This document shows positions 25,126 to 36,220 of a stretch of DNA of 64,000 nt, one piece after another; position 1 is the first letter of the stretch; each line of letters opens with the position of its first letter. This DNA is from Effrenium voratum (lineage: Eukaryota > Sar > Dinophyceae > Suessiales > Symbiodiniaceae), in NCBI GenBank assembly GCA_963377175.1, contig CAUJNA010000191.1, positions 1,112,039-1,176,038 on the forward strand. The letters run 5' to 3'. A program made the position numbers and the translations under genes. Below the pieces are notes generated by a model, which did no database searches, had not been told where the DNA came from, and worked only from the letters and a program-made list of their open reading frames with translations.

Positions 25126-26946
25126 CTGCGCGAGGGAAGAGAGGAAGATCACGCGCAAGACTTTCAAAGCCGCCAGCAATCCAGGAAGCATGTCTGAAGA
25201 AATCAGCTTTCAAGGTGTGCTACGAATGGGTGGAGTGCTCTGGGCGCGTAAAGTCCCGTTCCTCCAGCAGCGTTTCACGTCCAACCATATCCAATCTCAT
25301 CCAGCAACCTAAACACGGAATCCCAAAAAAGAGAAAGTGCTTGCTCGCTCGTCCCGAAGACGCACTAGTTCTAGGCCTCGACAGAAGAACAAGTCGAATC
25401 GATCCGCTTGGGGGATGTTCAGGAATGGAAACAGGGGTCGCCCAAGTCATGTCTCTTTTGGGGAAAACAAATGGCATGAAATAAGACGAACCAAACTGAA
25501 TCCAGTGCCATCTATGTTTAGCCTGACCGTCCAAAGGCACTCACTTGTGCCTCCGTTTTGGGAGTGCTACTTTTTCAGGCAGGGTACCTTTTGAGGTCGG
25601 TTAAAGGCTTCGAAGCCTACAGGAAAACAACTGCAAACTCTTGTGTTAGTTCAGGGGAAATCAACAAGACCACAAATTGTTGGGGTCCCACTTCTGCCTT
25701 TGTTTTTTTTGAGACAACCCCACTTGCCTTTGATTCCTCATGACTCGCGTCCTGCTGTTGGTCTTCCACCGTCACCAGCCCAAACACCGCCGCCTTTCCC
25801 CGATCGTTCTTCTCAGCTGGGAGCAGCCTAATTCGAGCGCAACCTCTCTAATGCTGCCCCCCTTGCTGGATTTCTTGGGCAAAAAAGGATTCAAAACCGT
25901 TCGGCCTATGATTCCCCCATCAAAAGCAAACCTTAGCCATGGGCTCTCCCATTCAGCCGCCTTTCAGCATCGCTGTTCTAGCTTCGTTTGTGTGAGAAGA
26001 TTCTTTCTTTGCGTCGAAGGGCCCAGAGGAACCACCTACCTTTCGAACCTGGCTGATTACCCCCTTCCCCTCAATGATTAAAGGTTCCACGCCCCATTCA
26101 ATTGAATAAAACATAACTTCTCTTAATTCGCCTTCAACCATCTTCTCACACAAACGAAGCTAGAACTTCCTCCATAAATCTTTCAGCCAAAACAAGCCCA
26201 TATAATATATCCGAAAATCGGACCGAAACAACGACCAACAGATTTTCAGGCCTCATATCCCGGTAACGCATATAACGAACGTTATATCAATAACCTTTAT
26301 CTCTAAATTATTTTGTCGCATGCCGTCGCAAGCGAAGGCTTGAAGAGGGCCTCTGGTCGCTTGTCACCATTCCACACGCAGCCGATCCTTTGTACCGTAT
26401 GGTCTTGCTTTTTGATCAGAAAATCAAGGCATCCACTTCGTCCCTACGCTTGCGGCGAACCCATCTGAAGGATGCCGCAAACCTAGACAAATATCCCCCC
26501 TCAACCTTGTCCCAACCTCCTTCCCCGGCGAGAATGTTTCTACGAGGGATCCAGTTTAGGAATAATAACCAACACTCGACGACGCAGTACAACATTTGCA
26601 CGTTGGCATAAGTTTAGGAAATTGTTGCAAGGAGGACCCCCCCACCCCCATCTGCAAGTATTTTGAATGAATGACACCATTACGTCACTGGGCTCCTGGA
26701 CTGATAAAATTAGTTTGGGACAGGTTGGGGTTATCCCAAACCACCTCCAAAGGAAACAGTACCCTAACGCTGGTGTCAAAGTCATACGCCCCTCCCAGTG
26801 CAATTGTGGGTCACCAGCTATTTCCCATTGAGTTAGCTTCAAAAGGGTGGTGTCACGTGGTTACCTAAAAAACGTAAGAGGAAGCACTGCGCGTGATGCC
26901 CGGAGGCTGACTTGAGGTCAATGCGTCGACCCCTCCCACGCATTGC

Positions 26947-26979
26947 CGAGCTGCTGCAGCGTGGCGTTGGGATCCGGGC
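26947..26979 (-). CDS. candidate short exon
   Basis: CAG-G acceptor and GC donor enclose PDPNATLQQL in a compatible phase. It is upstream of the phosphatase on the same strand, but whether it belongs to that gene is unknown. Confidence 0.2.
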
Positions 26980-28717
26980 CTGGGGTTGAAATGGGTCCAC
27001 TTTGAGCACCGAGACCTGGTGGTTGAAAAAGAAAGCCCAAAAGGAACCCACGCATCTCCGAGGTTCCCCACATTCCATGGCCCTGATGAAAGTGAGTTCC
27101 ACACCCAAAAGCTGAGCGTCTCTGCCAAGGAAGGACCATGGATGCCCCAAGGTGTTGGGTTAGGCACCAGCCAAGGCAGCCTCCCATCCAACCAGCATGG
27201 AACACGAGCGGGGGTACCGGGTACCTGAAAGGTCCGGTTTGTCCTTCTTTTGTTCCCATGCAGCCGGAAGCGTATGCGTAGATCTGCAATCCTGTTAAAA
27301 GGAGTTGCTTCAAATCCTAAACTTGAGGACAGGGGGTTTCGACGGGTCCGCCAATTCTCTTTATCCCACATTCTCACATGTAAAATGGATGCACAACTGG
27401 AAAGCCAGGGTCGTCCGCACGCACGCACGAACGCACGACACGCACAAACACACCAATTTCATTTTGAAGGGATGTGACAACTGCTTGCAGCTGTCGAGTC
27501 ACAGTCACATGTCATTGAAAGATTGCTGTCTACACGCTTCTCACAGCCTGCCCTGCACAAAAACAACATGGAACCAAAACAGGCGCGTTCCGCAAGAGGG
27601 TAGCTAGATCAACACTCAGCTGATTATTCATGATGGTTGGTCAATGCTGGGTCCCGTGGTAATCTGCAGGAGGTAGCTCTACAGCGCGTGTTTGCCCGTT
27701 TCGCCGAGCGGCTTTTTTTGGGTGCACCAAATAGGCAGCCCATGGCGTGCGCTGCCCAGGCAAAAGTCGACCAAATCAGGGGTCCTTGAGGAACTGCTAT
27801 ATCATTTATAAGCATTGATTCTCATTTTCATAGTGGCGTCATTAAGGGCGATAGTTGAAATAAACCGGCGATCACCAGACACAAGCAAAGGCTAGAATAA
27901 GATTGCCGGGTGACCGAAGATCAACTTGAAGTCATGATCATAGAATAATGTTGGCTCTTACTTAGCCTCTGATATGACTTTCCAAAGTCGCAGGGTTCAT
28001 CGGGAAACCTCTTGGCTGACCCAAAGTTTGCTGCTTGTCCGGAGCCCGCTGGTTCCTCATATCTGAGCATTGGTTTCCTAAAGCGCGAAAACAGCTCTGA
28101 GTTTGATCATCAGCATTCACTCGCTTCAAAGGCTGAAGATTCAAGGGTGCATCCCTGGCTTTTTGAGTGGAATAAGGGATTTCATGGCTTGGTCAAATCT
28201 ACATCGAACCACTTGAGAGCCCAACATGGCAATGCAGTCATGCATCTCAGGAACTATTGTTATCTGAAGCTTGGAACTTTGCCAATAGCCGCAACTTCTT
28301 AGCTTTCATGCTGCAGACTGAATCAAGGATGTGCAAGTTCGATGTGCCATGTCAGCAATTTCGAGCGGCTTGGACTTGACAAGCTGCAGACAATCCAAAT
28401 AGGCAACACCACACGCCAAGCTTGCTCCCCCACAGATTTGTGCAGCACACAGGGGTGCAGCAATCCCATCGAACAAGTGAGCTCCATCTACACATATTTC
28501 ACCCTGCAACAACATGCCACATCAAATAGACCCTTGCGCAGTGCTTAAATATTTCATCTTTCCAAGAACGAGCAGACCCTCTGTTTCACACGAAACACAA
28601 CAAGGGAGGGAGCTGTGCCGGGGCGGGTCCTTATATGTATCTATTTGGCCATCATTCTTATTTGACATCAGATGGCTGTCGGGGTTCCATGTTTATGTGC
28701 AGCGTCGCCAGTAAAAA

Positions 28718-28862
28718 GCACCGAGGAGGGGACCCTCTTGCGTCAGCCAGATGACCAGAATGGCTATGGACACGGACTCAATGAACGAGTAAGAAATGGC
28801 AACCACCAGCCAGTTGAAAGGAAACCCATAGGAAGCCAAGCTTTTTGGGCAGAGAAACCCAG
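28718..28862 (-). CDS. candidate exon, transmembrane segment
   Basis: The minus strand is open between stops and reads SLASYGFPFNWLVVAISYSF, then IESVSIAILVIWLTQEGPLL. The hydrophobic run is long enough for one or two membrane helices, ended by glutamine/glutamate. A multi-pass transporter or channel is the natural guess, but I cannot name a family. Splice borders were not fixed. It may belong with the hydrophobic exons at 29.8 and 31.1 kb. Confidence 0.35.
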
Positions 28863-29368
28863 ATCACGCCGGACAGCCGTTGATCTAGTGGACGAAGAAC
28901 TGTGACCAGCACATGGGAATGTTGCGCGGCCCACGGATGTAGTGCAACCGTGCACTTATTACGCTTATTAGCACAAGTAGCTTAGTCAAAGGATCGTGGC
29001 TTGTTTGCGTGCGTGCGTGTGCTTGCGCGTGCGTGTGCAGGCGGGCGGGCGCAGGCGTGTTACATGCTTGGACCTTGGACAGGGTCCAATAATATGATTC
29101 AATTTAGACTATATATCTTGATGGAACAAACAAGGGCCCTCCAAGGGCCTCTTGAAGAACCCATTGCGGTTTTCACTTGGAAGTCGGGTCAGCTCGCGGG
29201 TTCCTTATCAGGAGAGACATGGGACGGGACCTTTGCAGAAAGGCGATTGAAACGATCGATGCTCAACCAGCGACGCCTTGGGGCGGCCTTCGGAGCGCGG
29301 CCTGCAAGCCATGGGTCTCAAGCCAGGGGCTGAAACTTGATATGGGTCACCTTGTTCTGGCCCGGCGG

Positions 29369-29458
29369 AGGGGGGGGGGGGGATTGGGTGTCCTTGAAAA
29401 CCACAAAAAATCGCCCCCCCCACCAAAAACAATATGGCCCACATTTTTTTTTTTTTTT
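29369..29458. repeat. G-run and T-run cluster
   Basis: A run of 13 G near 29370-29382 and 15 T at 29444-29458, with a C-run between them. Simple homopolymers. Confidence 0.85.
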
Positions 29459-29739
29459 AACAAGGTACCAGTACCCTCAAATAAAAAGAACACACCCACA
29501 CGTCTGAATCCCAGTTGCAACCAGTGGCCCTGGTAGAAACCAAAGATGCCAGAGGAAAGGTCATTTGTGTTTGGGGACCATTTCTAAGACATTTCTGGAA
29601 CGTAGGGTCCCTCCCGATTGGCCTCTGCATCTCCCGAGGGTTGGGCCCAGTCCATTGTTGTCTTCCCAGGGTCCCCCCCTCTCCGATATTGCATGTTGTC
29701 ACGGGGTGGGGATAGATCAGTTGGTCCCCGCTAATGATG

Positions 29740-30072
29740 TCACATTGAAGTGAAAGGGCTTCCTAGGGAGCACGGAAGCAGGTTGTCTTTGAAAACCAGC
29801 CAAGACAAAGTAAATACCAAGTTGCCGAATCCTGCCGGCTGTGAGACGCAATAATTAGCCACAAAAGCAACTCCAATGGGCAAAAGCCACGGGCTTCCTT
29901 CCGACAACGGAGCCCTGGAATCACGTAGGATCTCTGAGGAAAACTGCAAGGACCATTGCGAAGGAAACGAAGACATGCCAGATTTTGTCAGCTCAGTGTA
30001 CCACTCCTTGCAGTAGTTGATCTCCTTTGGGGACATTGAGAACTGGCAGGCGGCAGCTCGTAAAACCGTCAA
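29740..30072 (-). other. 110-codon open frame, possible membrane-protein exon(s)
   Basis: The minus frame contains MSPKEINYCKEWYTELTKSG and, further on, GSPWLLPIGVAFVANYCV and GFGNLVFTLSWLVFK, two hydrophobic stretches. The length is within chance expectation. Kept because of its position between two other hydrophobic minus-strand exons. No splice sites assigned. Confidence 0.25.
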
Positions 30073-31072
30073 GCTACTGCATGCAACTTCCTCTGCGTTC
30101 CCTGCTGTGGAAAATGATATCGGAAAAGCGCATCATACCTCGAACATAATCCAGTGCTTTCTTCGAGGGCAAGCATCTGTTATCCAAGTCTCACTAACCA
30201 CTAAGACAATGTTGATGCACACCCCGCCCCCCCCCGCCGGCTGTCAGCTTATTGCCTATATAGCTCTAAACTTTTGTTCAACAGGGGCACAAACAAGGCG
30301 GGGAGCCAACAGGCAATGCGGCAGCGGCTTGCTTCCAAATGAGCATCGGAAAAGCCGAGTATTTGTTCGCAGCCTTTGACTGTGAAGTCCGGAGGGTTCA
30401 AGTGCTGACTGACATGCGTGATGGTTGGAATAAGTGCACCACATTGGACCACCTTTCCCACGATACAGAAACAAATTGGATGTGCTGTCAGAAGGGTAAA
30501 ACGGTTTCGAAGCAAGTCCTCCAAAGGTCAGAAAAAACAATTCACGGCCGCCCCATACTCGTTTTCATTGCCCTGGGTGGCATACGACGGAGGCGCCTCT
30601 TCCTTGGAGATCGGCGAAGCTGACCTTCATAGGAGCGTGGAACAAAAATGAAAGGCAAGGAACTAAACGGGGAGGATGAATCAGACCCGACCGATTTCTT
30701 TGAGATGGGTAACTTGTCCGAACCTCACCGTGCAGGAGGCAAAATTGCCTAAGGGGAAGCGAAAGTGAAAATGACTCACGGCCGCACTTGAACCACCAGG
30801 ACTGTTTTGTGGGCCATTGGTGTTGGCTGGGTATCCTGATGATTCCCGTTCCACGTAGGACGGAAAAGGGTGATCCCCTGCACCCATTCCGACACGCCCG
30901 GACCGAGGCTGCTTTGACCTTGTGCGGCTTGTTCCCCCACCCAGCCAGAATCGGACACGTCAAGGAACCGTCCTCTCGGACGGTATGCATGCATTCTCAC
31001 TGCAATCTGCTCAGTGGGATGCCAACACCATATTGGCACATACTTTAATAAGCAAACTTGATGGCTACTTAC

Positions 31073-31170
31073 AATATACACATATGTCCAGTAGTGATAG
31101 ATGCCCTTTAAAAAGTCAAACATATCCTGAAGCAAATGGATGAATGTTGTGGCAAGCCAAAGCAAGTGCC
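31073..31170 (-). CDS. candidate exon, probable membrane protein
   Basis: CAG-G acceptor (phase 1) and a near-perfect donor (gtaagtag) bound 32 codons: HLLWLATTFIHLLQDMFDFL, then KGIYHYWTYVYI. Amphipathic and aromatic-rich, like a membrane-associated segment of a channel or transporter. This is the best supported of the three hydrophobic exons in the 28.7-31.2 kb stretch. Not assigned to a family. Confidence 0.4.
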
Positions 31171-31239
31171 CTGCATGCCTGGCATCTCTCGTTTAACTCT
31201 CGAGCTCCCACCTGAGCGACTCCTGCTTCGAGGCCTCAG

Positions 31240-31288
31240 TCGAGCTGGGGGGTGGGGTGGAGTGGGGTGGGGTGGGGGGGGGTGGTGG
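31240..31288. repeat. G-rich tract, possible G-quadruplex
   Basis: Repeated GGGGTGG blocks on the plus strand; the minus strand is correspondingly C-rich. It may simply be a degenerate GGGGT satellite. On the minus strand it precedes a CAG and could act as a pyrimidine tract. Confidence 0.6.
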
Positions 31289-32159
31289 GCCCTAGGTCTG
31301 AGAACAAACGGATGATCCCTATTCTTTGAGGCCGGCGAGCGTTGGAAGAAACTACCAGAAGCTTCATTCATTTTAGCGGGAACATGCTTGGGATATTTGG
31401 AACAACAGAGTTGAGCCCTTTAGCGGACATCTTTCACATGGATCTTCTTGTCAACCATTTGGGAGGGTAAACAGGTTGCACCAACCTGCAAAGTTCATAG
31501 CCACATGAGCGACACAAGCCAAACCCCCGCACAGTTGCAAGAGACTCCGACTCGACTTGCCCAAGGCTTTGAGCCAGTACCTCGGCACCTCCCACAAACA
31601 TAGCGTCTGAAGCTGTCACGACTTCCCTTTAAAACCCGACACAGGAAAACAGAGAAGCACAAACACCTGCCATTGCCCTGGCGAGGCTAGCACTTGGAAC
31701 CCTTGTTTCTCGCCAAAGGTGAAGCACTTTTGAAACCAAGGGCCGAAACCCATGGAACTTAGGCCCCAGCGCTCTTTTCGGCTCCTCCCGCGCCTGTTAG
31801 GGCTTGCGAGGCATCACGAAGGCCCGAGGGCCATCAGCTTCCCCTCCGCTAGAAATCTACTGTGGCTTGCATTTCAAAGGATATGCAAACAGTGGCTGAG
31901 ATCGGCAAAATAGCTCTGGATTGGCGGGGAAAGGTGACCCTCCCACTCTGGATGTGCCAAATTGCTTCCACACCTGTCCAAATGTGTGCACCCCGACTGA
32001 AATTCAACAGAACCGAGGAAAACTCCAAACCGGCCCTCGGGCCAGGCGAAAAACCTGGTTCAAATCACATTCGTCTCTCTATCTGGGTTCCCTACAATCG
32101 TTGAAGACAATTTTGCCCTCTCTCTCTCTTCTCTCGGCCATCTTTGACGGGTGAGCCAC

Positions 32160-32265
32160 CAACTTCCCTCGGCTGGCGCCTCTGGCCGCTTAGGCACTGA
32201 TTTGGCCTGGCGCTCTTCCGACCGCGCCAGCGCATTAAAAATGGGCTCAACAAAGGGGTGTGCAT
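32160..32265 (-). CDS. candidate exon, unknown protein
   Basis: A minus-strand frame without stops reads FVEPIFNALARSEERQAKSV, then PKRPEAPAEG. It is hydrophilic, with coding-like codon choice. Borders not fixed. It could belong with the 33.1-kb segment, which has similar composition. Confidence 0.35.
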
Positions 32266-33119
32266 CTTCTCAAAGGTACCCTTGTGAATTTGGACGAAGG
32301 GAAAACCCAAGGCAAAACCCCATGTTTGGGGTCCCCTATTTGGGGTGCCCTAATTGAAACATACCCAAATAAGAAACTAAACACTTAAACATGTTCGCTG
32401 GGGAACATGCTCTTGGCTTTGCAAACAGGGGGCTCCTGAGTATAGCAATACCCTTCATTGGAGTGTGGAAGCAAGGCATGATTCTCCATCCAAAAGGCTT
32501 GTCTAGTACCAAAGGAACTTGGCCTATCCTGTACAAGCTACAGTCATGCTACAGCCATGCCACAGTGCTGGTCTCAACCAGTGCTTCGCGCATCACACCA
32601 AGGGACATCAGTCCATGAATATATATTCTGGACTCATGTGAGCATTGCCCAGCACATATCGACTTTCGGTTCTATGTACAATAGGCGCGTATTTAAACAG
32701 GCTCTACTGTTATCGCAATTAAACTAGGTAGCAGAACCACTTACTAAAGTGGTCAGTCGGGGCTGTGGGCGCTGCTGCAAGTGGGCGCCCTAGCCGTGTT
32801 TTACAGCATGCTCCAACAACATGCACCTGTTTTACACAAGCTCGTCCCCAACATCGTTTCAACACCCTCGGCATCACCAACGGCTTTGAGTTCCTAAACC
32901 ATGAAATTACTCAGCGTCCAGGAACAGGAAGAAACGAATCCGGGCTAAACTTCTCCAGTAGGGGATTCATTCATCAGGGTTGGTCCTGAATGTTATCTTT
33001 AGGTTAGTCCAAAGAACCCTACCCAAACATGCATTTTTACTGCCTAAAGGGAAACCAAACTTGATGAGCATTCGTACAAGTGCAGTCCTCCATATTAATC
33101 TGGGGTCGACGCTAGCACA

Positions 33120-33235
33120 CCGCTTGAGGGGCACGATGCAGCGCCAACATGTGCCAGCGACGAACTGTTCCGCGCCTCTTCCTTGGCCAAAGCCTCGGAA
33201 AGCGCTGAACGAAGTTCCGGTGGAACGTTCGAACA
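33120..33235 (-). CDS. candidate exon, unknown protein
   Basis: The minus strand reads NVPPELRSALSEALAKEEAR and then NSSSLAHVGAASC, an alanine/glutamate-rich helical segment. Internal AG-G and GC pairs could make the true exon shorter. Unidentified. Confidence 0.35.
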
Positions 33236-33359
33236 TGAGAGTATATTTCCTCGCCACCTCTAGATGGGTTGGCTCCTGCGGCGCGGTACATCTAAGATTG
33301 TCTAGTGAGAGCTTGGTTTGGGCTGGCCTCCGAATTTGGGGAAGCCTCAACATGGGTAA

Positions 33360-33584
33360 ACCAACCCCAACAAGTACCTTACCTTTGGCCCAAAACGGGC
33401 TGGAGGATCCCTCAGCTTCTCCCTAGAACCACTCCCAAAGAAGGAAATCGCACCTCAAGCCGAGGCCGACGAGGCCCCTGACATTCAACTCCTGGACGAA
33501 AGACATGTACCTGTGCCAGTCAACGCCTGCAACTCGCCCCTGTTTTGCACGCCCAAGTCCAACTCAGGATTGATAACCGGTTGA
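33360..33584 (+). other. 75-codon stop-to-stop frame without start
   Basis: The plus strand is open between two stops. It includes SLSFSLEPLPKKEIAPQAEA and DIQLLDERHVPVPVNACNS. The composition looks like a translated sequence, and no ATG is present, so it would have to be an internal exon or a fragment of a decayed coding sequence. No family recognised. Confidence 0.25.
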
Positions 33585-33750
33585 TTCATGGGGCGCGTCC
33601 CAAATGGAACCATCGCGAACCTTCAGTTCTTGGACGATGGACCCCAAAATAATCCACCAGCTTATTGATCGGGGTCACCATCCAAGAAATGCTGGACCCT
33701 TGGTGCACGCTTTACGCTTGCGGTGTGCATCACCGACACTCAACTTTCAG

Positions 33751-33801
33751 ACATGCCACCGCTCTTTTCGACTACTTGCACTGCTGAACGCCGCAGGCGC
33801 A
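33751..33801 (+). CDS. candidate plus-strand exon
   Basis: CAG acceptor and strong GT donor (gtaagg) bound 17 codons: TCHRSFRLLALLNAAGA. The base after AG is A, unlike the confident genes. Unknown product. Confidence 0.25.
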
Positions 33802-33999
33802 GTAAGGACAGTAGTGGGACTCGCCGAAAACATGGGACCCCCTAAACCATGAGGTTGTGGCTCAAAACAGTGCAACTACCCGACATGGCCCCTAGGTAAT
33901 TGGAAACAAAAACCCAAACCAGCGAAAAACCCAGCTCTTGGAATTCGAGCCACGGCCACGACTTCTTTTCGGCTCTCCAAGACCTCAGGGGGAGATTCC

Positions 34000-36200
34000 A
34001 ATTTTGGGGGGACACCATCAGACATGCCGCCCTGGCGCACTCATCCTCATGAGGATCAGGCTCCTTGGCATCAGGAATAGACCAAACAAACTGCTTGCTT
34101 TGTTGCTGCGCCAGTAAAAAGAGAAACAGTTACGATCTGGCAGGACAGATTGATTTTACACCCGGCCCCCAGATTTCGACTGAGAGGTGCACCTTGGCCT
34201 GCTCCGGAGCAGCCGCAGGGGCTTTTGGGGCCTCAATGGAAAGCCGTTCGCTAAGTTTGAAACCCAGTGGCCTGGTGCAGGCGGCCTATGAAAATCTATG
34301 AGAAGGGCGATGATTCAAACCTGAGATGCCAAGTCTGGAAGATTGGCTCCGTCATCTTTCTTGCTTGCCATCGCCTCCTCTCTCCACTTTCAAGAGAACA
34401 GGTTCCTAAGGCACCGATTGCGCCGCACCTTTTTTCCTGGCATCCTTCGTCAGCGCCCGTCGCCTATGTCCCTTGCAGCTTCACATGGAACCAGCCATTG
34501 CAACTCAGAAAGCCACAAGTTTAGAGGAATCTGCTTTTCGTGAACCCCTTCTGTTTGCTCCATGCTCACTTGCAGGGGAGTAGTTGCAGCTAGGCTCACT
34601 TTGAGAACCTCGGATGCCATGGCCAGCCCTCGCCCAATTCCTAGTCCACCCGCATGACTCTTGGCCACAAACATGGTCGATGGCAGATTGATCCCTCCAA
34701 AACCCGGTTCAAACCATGCTGAGGTGTTCACTACACCCACAAAACTCCGGAGACCTCGGCCTCACCCTCACTTCCACCCAATACTGCCAAGGCGCGTCAG
34801 CAATCCCTTCTCCTCGAAGCATGAAGCCGCGCGGAGTTTTGGGCTCGAGAGGCCAATCATACAGGGATGATGCTTTTCCCAACCCAAAAGTGTGCCACCA
34901 GCATGGCATACATCTGCATGTGGGGTGACGTGACTGGCGAAATCGGAGAGGCCTGCGCTATCGTGGGCTTCTTGAAGCAAACCAGTGAATTCGTTCATGT
35001 ATGCACTTACATCTGCACGTCTGTATATATATATATAGCATGTACATGTACGTACGTAGCGGTTGTCTGAAGTTCCTTGCTCCGGCAAATGCATTTGTTT
35101 TCGCGAAAAACAAGCTAACTTTTTGCCGACCTCCATTGCGGAGCTTTCAGGGGAAACACATAAGACCAGTCGGTTGTACCCTTCTTATCTCTAAATAAGA
35201 CTCTTGAAGCCCATATTGTAATATATCAGGGCCTGTCCCGTCGCAAGTTTGAAGCGAGGGAGGGGGTGACCCTTTGCAAGGTAACACAAATTGTGCATGA
35301 GAGTTGTGGCTCTCGCGCGCACTGGCGCACATACGCATTGAGAAGCCGTGATGAGAAAAAAAAAAAAAAAACGGCACGCTGGGAGTGCATTCACGTGGAA
35401 TTGCAGGTGAGCCGAGCTGCTAGTTTGTACACGTACGCGCGCGACCTTTGACAGACCTTTCCTTGCTAAGCCAATGGGGAAGCCACCTATTTTGTGGGTA
35501 CCCTATTTTTAGCCTTGCTCGCAACCCGACTTCGGCCCCTCACGCCAAGACGCGAAAAGCAGCCGATTCAGGCCTCAGCTTTCCAATCATGAACTCCATG
35601 AGAATCGCCCAATTTGCAACCGAAAGGTTCGTAACTTTTCGAGCACTGGCAATACATGGGCAGTTGAAGAAATTACAGGGAGCTTGTGAAAACCATAAAT
35701 CAAAATAAAGCAAACTTGGGAACACAACAAGTCTAATGCGTCGTGGGCATAATATCTTAAACACTTGAGCCACCAGCATTGGAATTGCCACAAACACAAT
35801 CGTTCGTGGTCGGCATTGGCACTAGTAGAGCTTGCATCCACGGAGGTTGTTGCCCTGGAGCAAAGCCCCCGTTCCGCTGCTACAAAGAAAGTTGGCGTCG
35901 CAGCGTGGATCCCAGCGCCGGAGTCGGGCAAAATGCGTTTCAACAGCGAGCCAGCTCCCTAAGGGAAACCAACAGCAAGGGGTTCGTTTCACAGGGGTAG
36001 CTGGCTCCATGAGGACTGAGTTGTTACAACCAGGCGCCACAAGATAAGCTCAAGCTCTAAAACAACGGCAATTTGGTTCAGCAATGGTGGTTGCACTCAC
36101 GTCCTGAGCGGATTGCCCACAAAAAGTCCACACTTTGCATTTCCCACTGGAATGGTCTTCCAAAAAAGTTTCAAGTCCAGGAACTCAGGAAGTGAGTGCA
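34000..36200. other. several unassigned open stretches
   Basis: Protein-like readings occur on the plus strand near 34.2 kb (CSGAAAGAFGASMES), 34.9 kb (AYICMWGDVTGEIGEA) and 35.85 kb (ALVELASTEVVALEQ). One occurs on the minus strand near 34.6 kb (GIGRGLAMASEVLKV). None has convincing splice borders or a family. An A16 run lies at 35356-35371. Confidence 0.25.
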
Positions 36201-36220
36201 AGAAGAGAGTGGCACCCTGC

